Shown: positions 17,486 through 26,530 of the stretch, piece by piece
How positions within the stretch are numbered: the first letter of the stretch is position 1
Layout of the letters: the number at the start of each line of letters is the position of its first letter
Source: Hallella seregens ATCC 51272
GTDB taxonomy: Bacteria; Bacteroidota; Bacteroidia; Bacteroidales; Bacteroidaceae
Direction: 5' to 3'
NCBI RefSeq assembly: GCF_000518545.1
Contig: NZ_JADU01000012.1
Location: 1 to 64,000 of the forward strand
DNA length: 64,000 nucleotides
Made by a program: the position numbers and the translations under genes
The notes under the pieces: model-generated
What the model saw: only the letters and a program-made list of their open reading frames with translations
Databases searched by the model: none
Told to the model about the DNA's origin: nothing

Positions 17486-18844
17486 CTACACGCCGAAGTT
17501 GATGATGCCCGGCGTGGGGTCTGTATTCTCCTCGGGTTCGGGCTCGAGTTTCACGCCGTTGGCCTGGTTGCGGATGGCCTCGAGCGTCTGCCGCGTGCGC
17601 TTGTAGGTGGGTGTGTTCTCCACGGCCAGGATGACGTCTTCATTGTCGAGGTCGGCCTGACTGAAGAGGAAGATGTGCGGCCGACGCTTGTGCTGCGTGT
17701 TGCTCACGTCGTTACCGTAGTAGCGGTCGCGGCGGTCGCGCTTCTCGGCAGCGCGCTCTTCGGCCTCGGCAATGCGGTTGGCCTCCTCCTGCGAGTGGCG
17801 GCCGCGGTGGCTCATGGGCTCTACATCCTTCACGCCGAAGCCGGTGGCGAGGATGGTCACCTTGACTTTCTTGCCCAGTTCGGGGTCGGTGCCCACGCCC
17901 CACTTGATTTCAAAGTCCTCGCCGAACTTGGCCATGAAGTCGTTCACGTCGTTCATTTCTTCCATCATGAGGCCCTGATTGTCTTTCTTCTCGTCGCAGA
18001 AGTTGATGGAGAGCAGTATCTTCTTGGCGTTGAACACGTCGTTGTCGTTGAGCAGCGGCGAGTTGAGGGCGTCGTCGATGGCCTGTTTCACGCGGCCCTC
18101 GCCCTCGCCGTAGCCGGTGGACATGATGGCCACGCCGCCGTCCTTGAGCACGGTCTGCACGTCGCGGAAGTCGAGGTTGATGATGCCGTGCATGGTGATG
18201 ATCTCGGCAATGCTCTTGGCAGCCACGCTCAGCGTGTCGTCGGCCTTGCCGAAAGCGTCGAGCAACGTGAGGTCGGGATAGATTTCACGTAGCCGTTCGT
18301 TGTTGATGACGAGCAGCGCGTCCACGTGCTTGGCCATCTCCTCAACGCCGTCGAGGGCCTGGTCTATCTTCTTGGGGCCCTCGAAGCGGAAAGGAATGGT
18401 GACGATGCCCACGGTGAGAATGTCCATGTCCTTGCTGGCTTGGGCAATGACGGGCGCGGCACCCGTACCGGTGCCGCCGCCCATGCCGGCGGTGATGAAG
18501 GCCATCTTGGTGCCGTCGTTGAGCATGCGGCGGATGTCGTCGATGCTCTCGAGGGCGGCCTCGCGGGCGCGCGCCGGACGGTTTCCGGCCCCGAGACCCT
18601 CCTTGCCGAGCTGCAAGTGCACGGGCACGGGCGAGTCGTTGAGGGCTTGGGCGTCGGTGTTGCAGAGCACGAACGACACGTCGTGGATGCCCTCGCGGTA
18701 CATGTGGTTCACGGCATTGCCGCCCCCACCACCTACGCCGATGACCTTGATGATGCTGTCCTTCTGGTCGGTGTCGCCGAAGTCGAGGATGGACGGCTTC
18801 TGGTTTTCAGTATTGTAATTGTTGTTGCTGTTGTCTGACATCAT
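17486..18844 (-). CDS. ftsZ: Cell division protein FtsZ
   Basis: FtsZ is the tubulin-like GTPase that forms the division ring. The 452-aa protein has VGGGGGNAVNHM (residues 37-48) and the tubulin signature GGGTGTG (122-128). The T7/synergy-loop region (LDFRDVQTVLKDGG) is intact. After the GTPase core comes a charged linker of about 75 residues, the motif NTPTYKRTRQTLE and a short tail ending GIINFGV, presumably the FtsA-binding peptide. Two adjacent ATGs (18844 and 18841) are possible starts. It is the last division gene of the dcw cluster. Confidence 0.97.
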   Translation of the reverse strand: MMSDNSNNNYNTENQKPSILDFGDTDQKDSIIKVIGVGGGGGNAVNHMYREGIHDVSFVLCNTDAQALNDSPVPVHLQLGKEGLGAGNRPARAREAALESIDDIRRMLNDGTKMAFITAGMGGGTGTGAAPVIAQASKDMDILTVGIVTIPFRFEGPKKIDQALDGVEEMAKHVDALLVINNERLREIYPDLTLLDAFGKADDTLSVAAKSIAEIITMHGIINLDFRDVQTVLKDGGVAIMSTGYGEGEGRVKQAIDDALNSPLLNDNDVFNAKKILLSINFCDEKKDNQGLMMEEMNDVNDFMAKFGEDFEIKWGVGTDPELGKKVKVTILATGFGVKDVEPMSHRGRHSQEEANRIAEAEERAAEKRDRRDRYYGNDVSNTQHKRRPHIFLFSQADLDNEDVILAVENTPTYKRTRQTLEAIRNQANGVKLEPEPEENTDPTPGIINFGV

Positions 18845-18910
18845 ATCTGGCTGTCTTTAAATGGGTGTGATTCTCTGTTGTGCGTCACTGCCGTGGCCCG
18901 TCGGGGCGGC

Positions 18911-20359
18911 TTATTTGTCGTCTTCCTCGTCCTCGACCATCTTCTTGCCGAAAGTCTTGAGTCCGGTGAACACCTTGTGTAGCAGGGAGTTTTCGCGCTT
19001 GCGCCGCCGCTCCTCCTCCTCGGCTTCTTCGGCGCGTCGCCGTTCCTCCTCTTCCTGCAGTCTGCGCAGCCGGGCTTTCTCGGCCTCGGCTTTCTCGGCC
19101 TCGGTCTGCACGATGCCCTTGCCGGCGGTCTCAATGAGGGGGCGCGGACTCTTGGGGCCGTCGGCCAACGGGGCGGCCGCGGGGGCGTCGGTGGCAAAGA
19201 GCGTGCTGCTGAATTCGTCGCCGGCGCAGTTCATATCGCCACGGGCGAGCAGACCCAGCACGGTGCACATGGTGGCGTCCTTGGCCGTGATGGCCGGGTG
19301 GTTGGACTGGATGGTGTGCGACACGAAGCGCGCCACGCGTATCTTGTCCAGGCGGGTGTGGTTGCGGAAGGCGCGCTCTATGTTCTTCATGTTGGAGCCG
19401 CCGCCCGTGAGGACGATGCCACCAAGCAGTTTGTCGTAGTATTCGCTGGGCACCTGGCACCACACATTCTCGATAATCTCCTGCATGCGGGCCTCTACAA
19501 TGTCGACAAACTTGCTCATTTCCACCGAGCGCTCGCCGTCAATGGGGTAGGTCTGGGTTAGGTCAATGTCGTTGGGGTCGGTGTAGGCGCTGGCGAATTT
19601 GAGCTTCATCTGCTCGGCGTCTTTCTCCTCCATCTGCAGCGAGGCAATGTCTTTCGTGATGTTGTTGCTGCCCAGAGGGATGACGGCCAGGTGGCGCACG
19701 ATGTTCTTATTGTACACGCAGACGGTGGTAGTGTCCGAGCCCAGGTCGACGAGCACGCAGCCGCCGCGGCGCTCGGCATCGGTGAGCACGGCATCGACCA
19801 GGGCCAGCGGCGACAGATAGACCTCGGCAATGGCGATGCCGGCGTTGTCGAAACACTTGTTGAAGTTGCGGTAGAACGACTTGCGCCAGAGTATGTTGAT
19901 GAAGTTTCCCTCGAGGTGTCGGCACTGGATGCCCACGGGGTCGAGCTGGTATTGGTTGTCAATCTTGTATTCCTGAATGGCCACGTCCAGAATCTCCTGC
20001 TCGGGATACTGCATGCTGCGGTTGGCATCCATGAGCTCGATGACCATGTCCTGGGTGACGATGGTGTCCTGGGGCAGCTCCTTGACCGTGGTGTTCTTGA
20101 TGCTGCGGATGGATTGCCCGCCCACGCCCACATAGACATGAGCTATCTTGGCCTTGAGCGCGGTCTCGAGTTTCTTGACGATGGTGGAGATGGTCTGCAC
20201 CGTCTTGTCCACGTTGTAGACCACACCCTTGCGTATGCAGGTCGTAGAGTCTTCCTTGACGACAGCCAGCACGCTGATGCTTCCGTCGAGGTTTTTCTTG
20301 CCTGCAATACCGGTCATCTTGGATGAACCCAGTTCTATTGCTACTATAAATTCTGCCAT
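18911..20359 (-). CDS. ftsA: Cell division protein FtsA
   Basis: FtsA is the actin-like ATPase that tethers FtsZ filaments to the membrane. The 482-aa protein begins MAEFIVAIELGSSKMTG (phosphate-1 motif) and has VLVDLGSDTTTV (phosphate-2) and GIVLTGGGSNMKN (adenosine loop). After about residue 410 there is an unusually long, highly charged Glu/Arg/Lys helix (about 45 residues) before the amphipathic tail LLHKVFTGLKTFGKKMV, the likely membrane anchor. The spacer helix would hold the ATPase domain some distance from the membrane. It starts 16 nt after ftsQ. Confidence 0.95.
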   Translation of the reverse strand: MAEFIVAIELGSSKMTGIAGKKNLDGSISVLAVVKEDSTTCIRKGVVYNVDKTVQTISTIVKKLETALKAKIAHVYVGVGGQSIRSIKNTTVKELPQDTIVTQDMVIELMDANRSMQYPEQEILDVAIQEYKIDNQYQLDPVGIQCRHLEGNFINILWRKSFYRNFNKCFDNAGIAIAEVYLSPLALVDAVLTDAERRGGCVLVDLGSDTTTVCVYNKNIVRHLAVIPLGSNNITKDIASLQMEEKDAEQMKLKFASAYTDPNDIDLTQTYPIDGERSVEMSKFVDIVEARMQEIIENVWCQVPSEYYDKLLGGIVLTGGGSNMKNIERAFRNHTRLDKIRVARFVSHTIQSNHPAITAKDATMCTVLGLLARGDMNCAGDEFSSTLFATDAPAAAPLADGPKSPRPLIETAGKGIVQTEAEKAEAEKARLRRLQEEEERRRAEEAEEEERRRKRENSLLHKVFTGLKTFGKKMVEDEEDDK

Positions 20360-20375
20360 TGGTATGTGTTATAAA

Positions 20376-21170
20376 TCAGTTCAAACTTCGTTTTTTACAG
20401 ATAATCTGGTTGTCAAACTCGATGTTGATATAGGCATACTTGTTCCAACCGGCCTGCGAGAGGCCGTATTTGTAGAACTTTTCCAGCCGGTCCATCTTGT
20501 GGTTGACGTAGTCGGTGACGAGCTTTTTCCGCTGACCCGTGTGCCGTGTCTCGGGCAGCCGCCCGATGTAGACGATGTGGTCGCCCACGCGCGGCACCAG
20601 TTCGATGCCGTGGTCGGGCAGCACATGGATCTGCTCTATCTGGTTGCGCCACAGGTCGCTGGCCGTAAGGGCATTGGCCAGATGGGACACGTAGTTGCGC
20701 GCATACCACTGGTTGATGTGTCCCGAGGCGATGATGAGATCGCTGGTGTAGTGGGAGTTGGGCATGATGCTGTTGTTGTCGTCCAGATAGTAGTCCTCGC
20801 CGTTGTCTGCTTTGATGCGCAGGGTGGGCATGCGTTGGGTGAGGGTGATGCACACGTGGCCGTCCTGCGTCTTGTAGCACTCGGCATTTTTGACAAAGGG
20901 GCTCAGCTTGAGCATCTCCTCAATGCGGCGTGCATTGACCTGCTTCATGGGCTGGTTGAGCGGGTAGAGCCGGTTGCGCTCCAGCCGCGACTTGATTTCT
21001 CCGGCCGAGATAAAGCCGTTGGTGGCCTCGTCCTGGATGTTGATGTTGACCTGGGTGCACACGTAGGCGGCCTCGTTCGGCTTGTTGAACGCGGTGAAGG
21101 CAACGATGATGTAGGCGCCAAGCACCACATCGAGTGCACCCAGGACTACCTTTCTCCAGTTGATGTGCAT
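20376..21170 (-). CDS. ftsQ: Cell division protein FtsQ/DivIB-like
   Basis: This 264-aa protein has an N-terminal transmembrane segment (VVLGALDVVLGAYIIVAFTAF) and an extracytoplasmic part resembling a POTRA domain (residues about 38-110) followed by the FtsQ beta-domain. Its position between murC and ftsA is the standard place for ftsQ. Sequence identity to proteobacterial FtsQ is expected to be low, so the call leans on context and topology. It begins 3 nt after the murC stop. Confidence 0.88.
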   Translation of the reverse strand: MHINWRKVVLGALDVVLGAYIIVAFTAFNKPNEAAYVCTQVNINIQDEATNGFISAGEIKSRLERNRLYPLNQPMKQVNARRIEEMLKLSPFVKNAECYKTQDGHVCITLTQRMPTLRIKADNGEDYYLDDNNSIMPNSHYTSDLIIASGHINQWYARNYVSHLANALTASDLWRNQIEQIHVLPDHGIELVPRVGDHIVYIGRLPETRHTGQRKKLVTDYVNHKMDRLEKFYKYGLSQAGWNKYAYINIEFDNQIICKKRSLN

Positions 21171-21173
21171 CGG

Positions 21174-22553
21174 CTATTTCTTGGCTTCGATGATGCGGGC
21201 CATCTGCGGCACGTCGTTGTCGAGGTCGCCGGCCCCCAGGATGATGAGCACGTCGAAGTCGCGCTGCTTCACGAGATCCAGCACATCGGCCCGCTGCACC
21301 ATGCTCTTCTCCACGCCGGGGGCAAGCCGGTCGAAGATGATTTGCGAGGTGACGCCGGGGATGGGCTGTTCGCGAGCGGGGTAGATCTCGGTGAGAATCA
21401 CCTCGTCGAAATGGCTCAGCGCGTCGGCAAAATCGGCACAGAAGTCGCGCGTGCGGGTGTAGAGGTGGGGCTGGAAGATGGCCGTGATCTTGCGGCCCCG
21501 GTAGAGTTCCTTGAGACTGCGCGCGCTCTGGAGTATCTCCTGCGGGTGGTGGGCATAGTCGGAGAGCAGCACATGGCGGTCGTTGCGAACCTTGAAGTCG
21601 AAGCGGCGGTCCACACCGTGGTAGGTTTCCATGCCGAACCGCAGCTCCTCGGGTGTGCAGCCGTTGAGCTGGGCCATGGCCATGGCAGCGACGCTGTTCT
21701 CGATATTGATGGGCACGGGCTGGCCGAGGCGCACGTTGGGCACGGCCTCCACGGGCGAAACCAGGTCGAACGTGATTTCGCCATTCTCAATACGTATGTT
21801 CGTGGCATGGAAGTCGCCCTTGTCGCGGCTGTAGGTATAGGTCTTCACGTCGGGTTTCACGTTGGCCCGCATCTCCAGATCGGTATGGATGATGAGGGCT
21901 CCGCCGGGCTGGATGAACTCGGTGTAGTGACGGAAACTTTCGAGATAAGCCTCCTTGGTGCCGTAGATGTCGAGGTGGTCGGGGTCGGTGGCGGTGATGA
22001 CGCTCATCCACGGACGGAGCCAGTGGAACGAGCGATCGAACTCGTCGGCCTCGATGACCACGTAGTCGCTGCTGTCGGAGAGGATGTAGTTGGTGCCGTA
22101 GTTCTTGGAGATGCCGCCCAGAAAGGCGTTGCAGTCTACGTGGCTCTGGTGCATGATGTGGGCGCACATGGCCGACGTGGTGGTCTTGCCGTGGGTGCCG
22201 GCCACGCAGAGTCCCTTGTGGGTGCGGGTGAGAATGCCCAGCACTTGGGCCCGCTTCTCGATCTCGAAGCCGTTGGCCCGGAAAAACTGCAGCTCCTGAT
22301 GATCGGCCGGTACAGCCGGAGTGTAGACTACAAGACACGAGTGGCGGTCGCGGCAGGCATGTGGAATCTCGGCTGCATTTTCCTCGTAATGGATAATCAT
22401 GCCCTCCTTTTCGAGTTGGCGGGTCAGGGCCGAGGGTGTCTTGTCGTAGCCGGCCACCACGAGGCCCTTGCGCATGAAGTAGCGCGCAATAGCGCTCATG
22501 CCGATGCCGCCGGCTCCGACGAAATAGACGGCTTTGATATCTTTCAGTTCCAT
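21174..22553 (-). CDS. murC: UDP-N-acetylmuramate--L-alanine ligase
   Basis: MurC adds L-Ala to UDP-MurNAc using ATP in the cytoplasm. The 459-aa protein has the nucleotide-binding start VYFVGAGGIGMSAIAR, the P-loop GTHGKTTTSAM, and the Mur-ligase central motif EADEFDRSFHWL. The DYAHHPQEI motif is in the C-terminal domain. It starts 30 nt after murG. Confidence 0.96.
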   Translation of the reverse strand: MELKDIKAVYFVGAGGIGMSAIARYFMRKGLVVAGYDKTPSALTRQLEKEGMIIHYEENAAEIPHACRDRHSCLVVYTPAVPADHQELQFFRANGFEIEKRAQVLGILTRTHKGLCVAGTHGKTTTSAMCAHIMHQSHVDCNAFLGGISKNYGTNYILSDSSDYVVIEADEFDRSFHWLRPWMSVITATDPDHLDIYGTKEAYLESFRHYTEFIQPGGALIIHTDLEMRANVKPDVKTYTYSRDKGDFHATNIRIENGEITFDLVSPVEAVPNVRLGQPVPINIENSVAAMAMAQLNGCTPEELRFGMETYHGVDRRFDFKVRNDRHVLLSDYAHHPQEILQSARSLKELYRGRKITAIFQPHLYTRTRDFCADFADALSHFDEVILTEIYPAREQPIPGVTSQIIFDRLAPGVEKSMVQRADVLDLVKQRDFDVLIILGAGDLDNDVPQMARIIEAKK

Positions 22554-22583
22554 GTGATTGTGCGAAATGTTTGCGATGTGTCG

Positions 22584-23699
22584 TTAACGGGCGGTGCGGG
22601 CCAGCTTCACCACCTCGTCGGCGATGATGTCGGCCGAATCCTTGAGGCCCAGTTTCTGGATGTTGGCACTCAGCGAGGCCAGCTTGGCATCGTCGGCCAC
22701 AACCTGCAGGGCGGTGCTCAGCAGCATGTCGGGGGCGTCGGCATCCTTCACGTAGACGGCGGCGTCGTGGCTCACGAGGGCCATGGCGTTCTTGGTCTGG
22801 TGGTCTTCGGCCACATTGGGACTGGGCACGAGAATGACGGGCTTGCCGATGAGACAGAACTCGCTGATGGAGCTGGCACCAGCGCGACTGATGACAAGGT
22901 CGGCCGCCTGATAGGCCGCACCCATGTCGCTGATGAAGTCGAGAACCTTGAGATTGGGGATGTCGCCGAAAGCGGCCACGGCCTGGTTCATCTCGTCATT
23001 GTAGAATTTGCCGGTCTGCCAGATGAACTGCACCTCCGAGGACTTGACCTCGGCCAGGTGGCGGCGCATGCTCTCGTTGACGGTGCGTGCGCCGAGGCTG
23101 CCGCCCACAAGCAGAATGGTCTTCTTGTCGGGGGCGAGACCGAATTGGCGCCGGGCCTCCTCGCGGGAGAGCGGCGTGGAGAGCACGTTCTGGCGCACGG
23201 GGTTTCCGGTCATGACAATCTTGTCGGCCGGGAAGAATCGCTCCATGCCCTCGTAGGCTACGCATATCTTGGCAGCCTTCTTGGCCAGCAGCCTGTTGGT
23301 GACCCCGGCGTAGCTGTTCTGCTCTTGGATGAGGCAGGGGATGCCGCGCTCGGCACACACGTTGAGGGTGGGGCCGCTGGCATAGCCGCCAACGCCCACG
23401 GCCGCCATGGGGCGGAAGTCTTTGATGATGCGCTTGGCCATGCGCTGGCTTTTCCAAATGCGGAAAAGCACGGCGATGTTTTTCAGCAGGTGCTTGCGGT
23501 CGAAGCCGCAGATGGGGAGGCCCTTTATCTCGTAGCCTGCCGCCGGCACGCGCTGCATCTCCATGCGTCCGAGTGCACCGACAAACAGAATCTTGGCATC
23601 GGGATGCTTGGCCTTGATGGCATTGGCAATGGAGACGGCCGGGAAGATGTGGCCTCCGGTACCGCCTCCGCTGATGATGATTCTCAATTCGTTGTCCAT
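22584..23699 (-). CDS. murG: UDP-GlcNAc:undecaprenyl-PP-MurNAc-pentapeptide GlcNAc transferase
   Basis: MurG converts lipid I to lipid II on the inner face of the membrane (GT28). The 371-aa protein starts at 23699 (MDNELRIIISGGGTGGH). The glycine-rich donor loop GGGTGGH (11-17), GGYASGP, GGSLGA and SRAGASSISEF are all present. A longer reading from a TTG at 23732 is rejected because the -7 element TACTTTTG (23727-23720) falls within it. The 96-bp gap after ftsW and this element suggest a secondary promoter inside the dcw cluster. Confidence 0.95.
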   Translation of the reverse strand: MDNELRIIISGGGTGGHIFPAVSIANAIKAKHPDAKILFVGALGRMEMQRVPAAGYEIKGLPICGFDRKHLLKNIAVLFRIWKSQRMAKRIIKDFRPMAAVGVGGYASGPTLNVCAERGIPCLIQEQNSYAGVTNRLLAKKAAKICVAYEGMERFFPADKIVMTGNPVRQNVLSTPLSREEARRQFGLAPDKKTILLVGGSLGARTVNESMRRHLAEVKSSEVQFIWQTGKFYNDEMNQAVAAFGDIPNLKVLDFISDMGAAYQAADLVISRAGASSISEFCLIGKPVILVPSPNVAEDHQTKNAMALVSHDAAVYVKDADAPDMLLSTALQVVADDAKLASLSANIQKLGLKDSADIIADEVVKLARTAR

Positions 23700-23719
23700 T
23701 TGACCTTGTTTATTTTCGG

Positions 23720-23727
23720 CAAAAGTA
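23720..23727 (-). promoter_or_regulatory. -7 element of an internal dcw promoter before murG
   Basis: TACTTTTG on the minus strand, 20 nt before the murG ATG, in the longest AT-rich gap between ftsW and murG. No TTTG sits at the expected spacing, so it may be weak. Confidence 0.45.
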
Positions 23728-23795
23728 ATCAAAAAAAATATGATTTGGCCATTTTCACCCCACTTTATTTATTTTTTACGCTAAGTATGAGCCAC

Positions 23796-25070
23796 TTATG
23801 CTTCGGCTGCCAGGGGCTTTGGACTCTCGTTGCGGATAGTGGCGGCGCGCTTGGCCGAGCGGCTCACGCTGAGGATGGCCCCGATGTAGACGCAGTTGAT
23901 GACAGATGAGGTGCCGCCCTTGCTCACCAGAGGCAGCGGCTGCCCGGTGACGGGGGCCAGGCCCACGGCCACGCACATGTTGAAAAGGGCCTGTGTAACC
24001 AGCAGCAGGGCCAGCCCCATGGCCAGGAAAGCCGGGAAATTGTTCTCGCACCGACTGGCAATGCGGCTCGTGCGGAAGAGCAGGATGATATAGAGCATGG
24101 CCACGAAGGCGGCGCCCACAATGCCCGTCTCCTCGATGATGATGGCGTAGATGAAGTCGGAGAACGCCTGAGACAGGAAGTCGCGCTCCACGGAATTGCC
24201 CGGGCCCTTGCCGATGACGTTGCTCGTGGCTATGGCAATGTTGGCGTGTGCCACCTGTCCGTCCTTGTCGAGGTCGACGTCTTCGGGAGCCACTTCCTTG
24301 TTGTCGAGAAACTTGTCGATGCGCGATTTCCAAGTGTCGAAACGGTGGAGCACTCCGCTGCTGCGCTTGCCCTCGGACTGTCCGCCGGTCTGCGCCACCT
24401 GCTCGGTAAGGTTGTTCTCGGGCGACTGCTCCTTGATGTCGGTGCCCAGCACCATGACCAGCGTCACGACACCGGTGATGAGCAGCACCACGGCCCCGAT
24501 GAGCTTGCCGAGTTGCTGGCCGGGTACGCGGCCGATGACCATCATGAAGAAGAGCACCACGCAGAGCAAGGCGGCGGTGGAGAGGTTCTCTGCTCCGATG
24601 AGTGGGATGATGAACACGCCCACGGAGAGGATGTAGGGCATGGCATGGCGGTCGGCCCCGGTATCGGTTTGCATAGCGCTGAGAATCTGGGCGGTGGCCA
24701 AAACCATGGCCCCCTTGGCAAATTCGGAGGGCTGGAACTGGATGCCCAGAATGGAAATCCAGCGCTGGGCATCGTTGGTGGACTGTCCGGCGAAGTACAC
24801 CCATATCAGCGTGAGGAAAGAAATGAGGAGCAGCGGGAAGGTGCCTATCTTGAAATAACGGCACTTGATGTTCAGTGTGACCACCATGAGCAGGATTCCT
24901 ACGCCGAGGATAAGGATGTGCTTGATGATAGGCGCAAGGTAGTTGCCCCCCTTGTAAGTCAGTTCAGACGAGGCGGAGAACACCTCGACGATGCTGATGA
25001 GGCAAAGGAAGAAGAAGACCATCCAGATGACCTTGTCGCCCTTGAATATGTTTCCGAGTCTTTTGTTCAT
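23796..25070 (-). CDS. ftsW: Lipid II polymerase FtsW (SEDS family)
   Basis: FtsW is the septal peptidoglycan glycosyltransferase partnering FtsI. The 424-aa protein has about ten hydrophobic segments starting with VIWMVFFFLCLISIVEVFSASS, the SEDS motif QRWISILGIQFQPSEFAKGAM and the C-terminal TGQPLPLVSKGGTSS. A large extracytoplasmic loop of about 70 residues (around 220-290) separates the central helices, longer than in E. coli FtsW. The gene follows murD by 18 nt. Confidence 0.95.
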   Translation of the reverse strand: MNKRLGNIFKGDKVIWMVFFFLCLISIVEVFSASSELTYKGGNYLAPIIKHILILGVGILLMVVTLNIKCRYFKIGTFPLLLISFLTLIWVYFAGQSTNDAQRWISILGIQFQPSEFAKGAMVLATAQILSAMQTDTGADRHAMPYILSVGVFIIPLIGAENLSTAALLCVVLFFMMVIGRVPGQQLGKLIGAVVLLITGVVTLVMVLGTDIKEQSPENNLTEQVAQTGGQSEGKRSSGVLHRFDTWKSRIDKFLDNKEVAPEDVDLDKDGQVAHANIAIATSNVIGKGPGNSVERDFLSQAFSDFIYAIIIEETGIVGAAFVAMLYIILLFRTSRIASRCENNFPAFLAMGLALLLVTQALFNMCVAVGLAPVTGQPLPLVSKGGTSSVINCVYIGAILSVSRSAKRAATIRNESPKPLAAEA

Positions 25071-25088
25071 TCGGCTTGTGGGCAGGGA

Positions 25089-26420
25089 TTAAAGGTTTCG
25101 GACCAGTGTCTTGAACTGGTCGCCGCGATCCTCCATATTCTTGAAAAGGTCGAAGCTGGCGCAGCAGGGGGAGAGCAGCACGGTGTCGCCGGGCCGGGCC
25201 ATGTCGTAACAGGCGGCCACGCACTCCTGCATGGAGTGGGTGTCGCGGACGGGGATGCCTAGATGGTCGAAATTGGCGTGCAGCTTGGCATTGTCGGCAC
25301 CCAGATAGACAAGGCCCACGCATTTTTGTTTCACCAGTTCTTGGATTTCCGAGTAGTCGTTGCCTTTATCCTTGCCACCGATGATGAGAATGGTGGGAGT
25401 GCGCATGCTTTCCAGGGCATACCAGCAGGCGTCTACGTTGGTGGCCTTGGAGTCGTTGATATAGTGCACGCCGGCCACGTCGCACACCTTTTCCAGGCGG
25501 TGCTCCACTCCGGGGAAGTCGCTCAGGCTCTTGCGGATAATCTCTTTCTTGATGCCGCTGATGTTGGAGGCCAGACCGGCCGCCAGCGAGTTGTAGATAT
25601 TGTGTTTGCCCGTGAGCGAGAGTTCCTCTTGCTCCATATTAAACGGGGTTGGGAACTCCAGTTTGTACTGCCCCTCCTCCATGTAGCCGATGCTACCTTT
25701 CTCCTTGAGCTCGGAGAAAGGACACTTTACGGCGCGGATGTCGTACTTGTCGAGCTCCTGCTTGATGACAGGATCGTCGTTCCAAAAGATGAAGCTGTCG
25801 TCCTCGGTCTGGTTCTGAAGAATGCGCATCTTGGCATCGACGTAGTTCTGGAACTTGAAGTCATAGCGGTCGAGGTGGTCGGGCGTGATGTTGAGCAGGA
25901 TGGCAATGTTGCTTCGGAAGTTGTACATGTTGTCGAGCTGGAACGAACTCAGCTCGATGATGTAGTATTCGTGTGGCTCCTCGGCCACCTGCAAGGCCAG
26001 GCTGTGACCGATGTTGCCGGCCAGTCCGGCATCGTAACCGGCGGCCTTGAAGATGTGATAAATGAGCGAGGTGGTGGTGGTCTTGCCGTTGCTGCCCGTG
26101 ATGCAAATCATCTTGGCATTGGTGTAGCGGCCGGCAAACTCGATTTCGCTGATGATATGCGTGCCTTGGGCCATGAGTTTCTGCACCATCGGAGCCTCCT
26201 TGGGGATGCCGGGGCTCTTGATGACCTCGTCGGCATTCAGAATCTTGGCCTCCGTGTGGTGGCCTTCTTCCCAAGCTATGCTGTGGTCATCGAGTATCTT
26301 CTTGTACTTGTCCTTGATGAGCGAAGTGTCGGACACGAAAACGTCAAAGCCTTCTTTCTGGGCCAGGACGGCGGCTCCCGCGCCACTCTCCCCGGCTCCC
26401 AATACTACGATTCTTTTCAT
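25089..26420 (-). CDS. murD: UDP-N-acetylmuramoyl-L-alanine--D-glutamate ligase
   Basis: MurD adds D-Glu to UDP-MurNAc-L-Ala. The 443-aa protein begins MKRIVVLGAGESGAGAAVLAQ (UDP-binding fold), has the P-loop ITGSNGKTTTTSLIYH, and the motif HYINDSKATNVDA of the Mur-ligase C-terminal region. Length and order are normal. Confidence 0.95.
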   Translation of the reverse strand: MKRIVVLGAGESGAGAAVLAQKEGFDVFVSDTSLIKDKYKKILDDHSIAWEEGHHTEAKILNADEVIKSPGIPKEAPMVQKLMAQGTHIISEIEFAGRYTNAKMICITGSNGKTTTTSLIYHIFKAAGYDAGLAGNIGHSLALQVAEEPHEYYIIELSSFQLDNMYNFRSNIAILLNITPDHLDRYDFKFQNYVDAKMRILQNQTEDDSFIFWNDDPVIKQELDKYDIRAVKCPFSELKEKGSIGYMEEGQYKLEFPTPFNMEQEELSLTGKHNIYNSLAAGLASNISGIKKEIIRKSLSDFPGVEHRLEKVCDVAGVHYINDSKATNVDACWYALESMRTPTILIIGGKDKGNDYSEIQELVKQKCVGLVYLGADNAKLHANFDHLGIPVRDTHSMQECVAACYDMARPGDTVLLSPCCASFDLFKNMEDRGDQFKTLVRNL

Positions 26421-26530
26421 TCTTCTTTCTTCTTTACGTGTTAACTTGCCTCATGATGCCGGATGCCTGGCACCTGATGCGTGCTGTGTGCCGCCTCTTC
26501 AATGTCTTTCGGTCGGCATCCGCCTGAGCG

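Noticed and set aside
20229-23909. A 1226-codon open frame on the plus strand across ftsA, ftsQ, murC and murG
   Set aside because: It runs antisense to four clear genes; long antisense frames are expected from the GC-rich codon use of this genome, and the translation has no recognisable domain.
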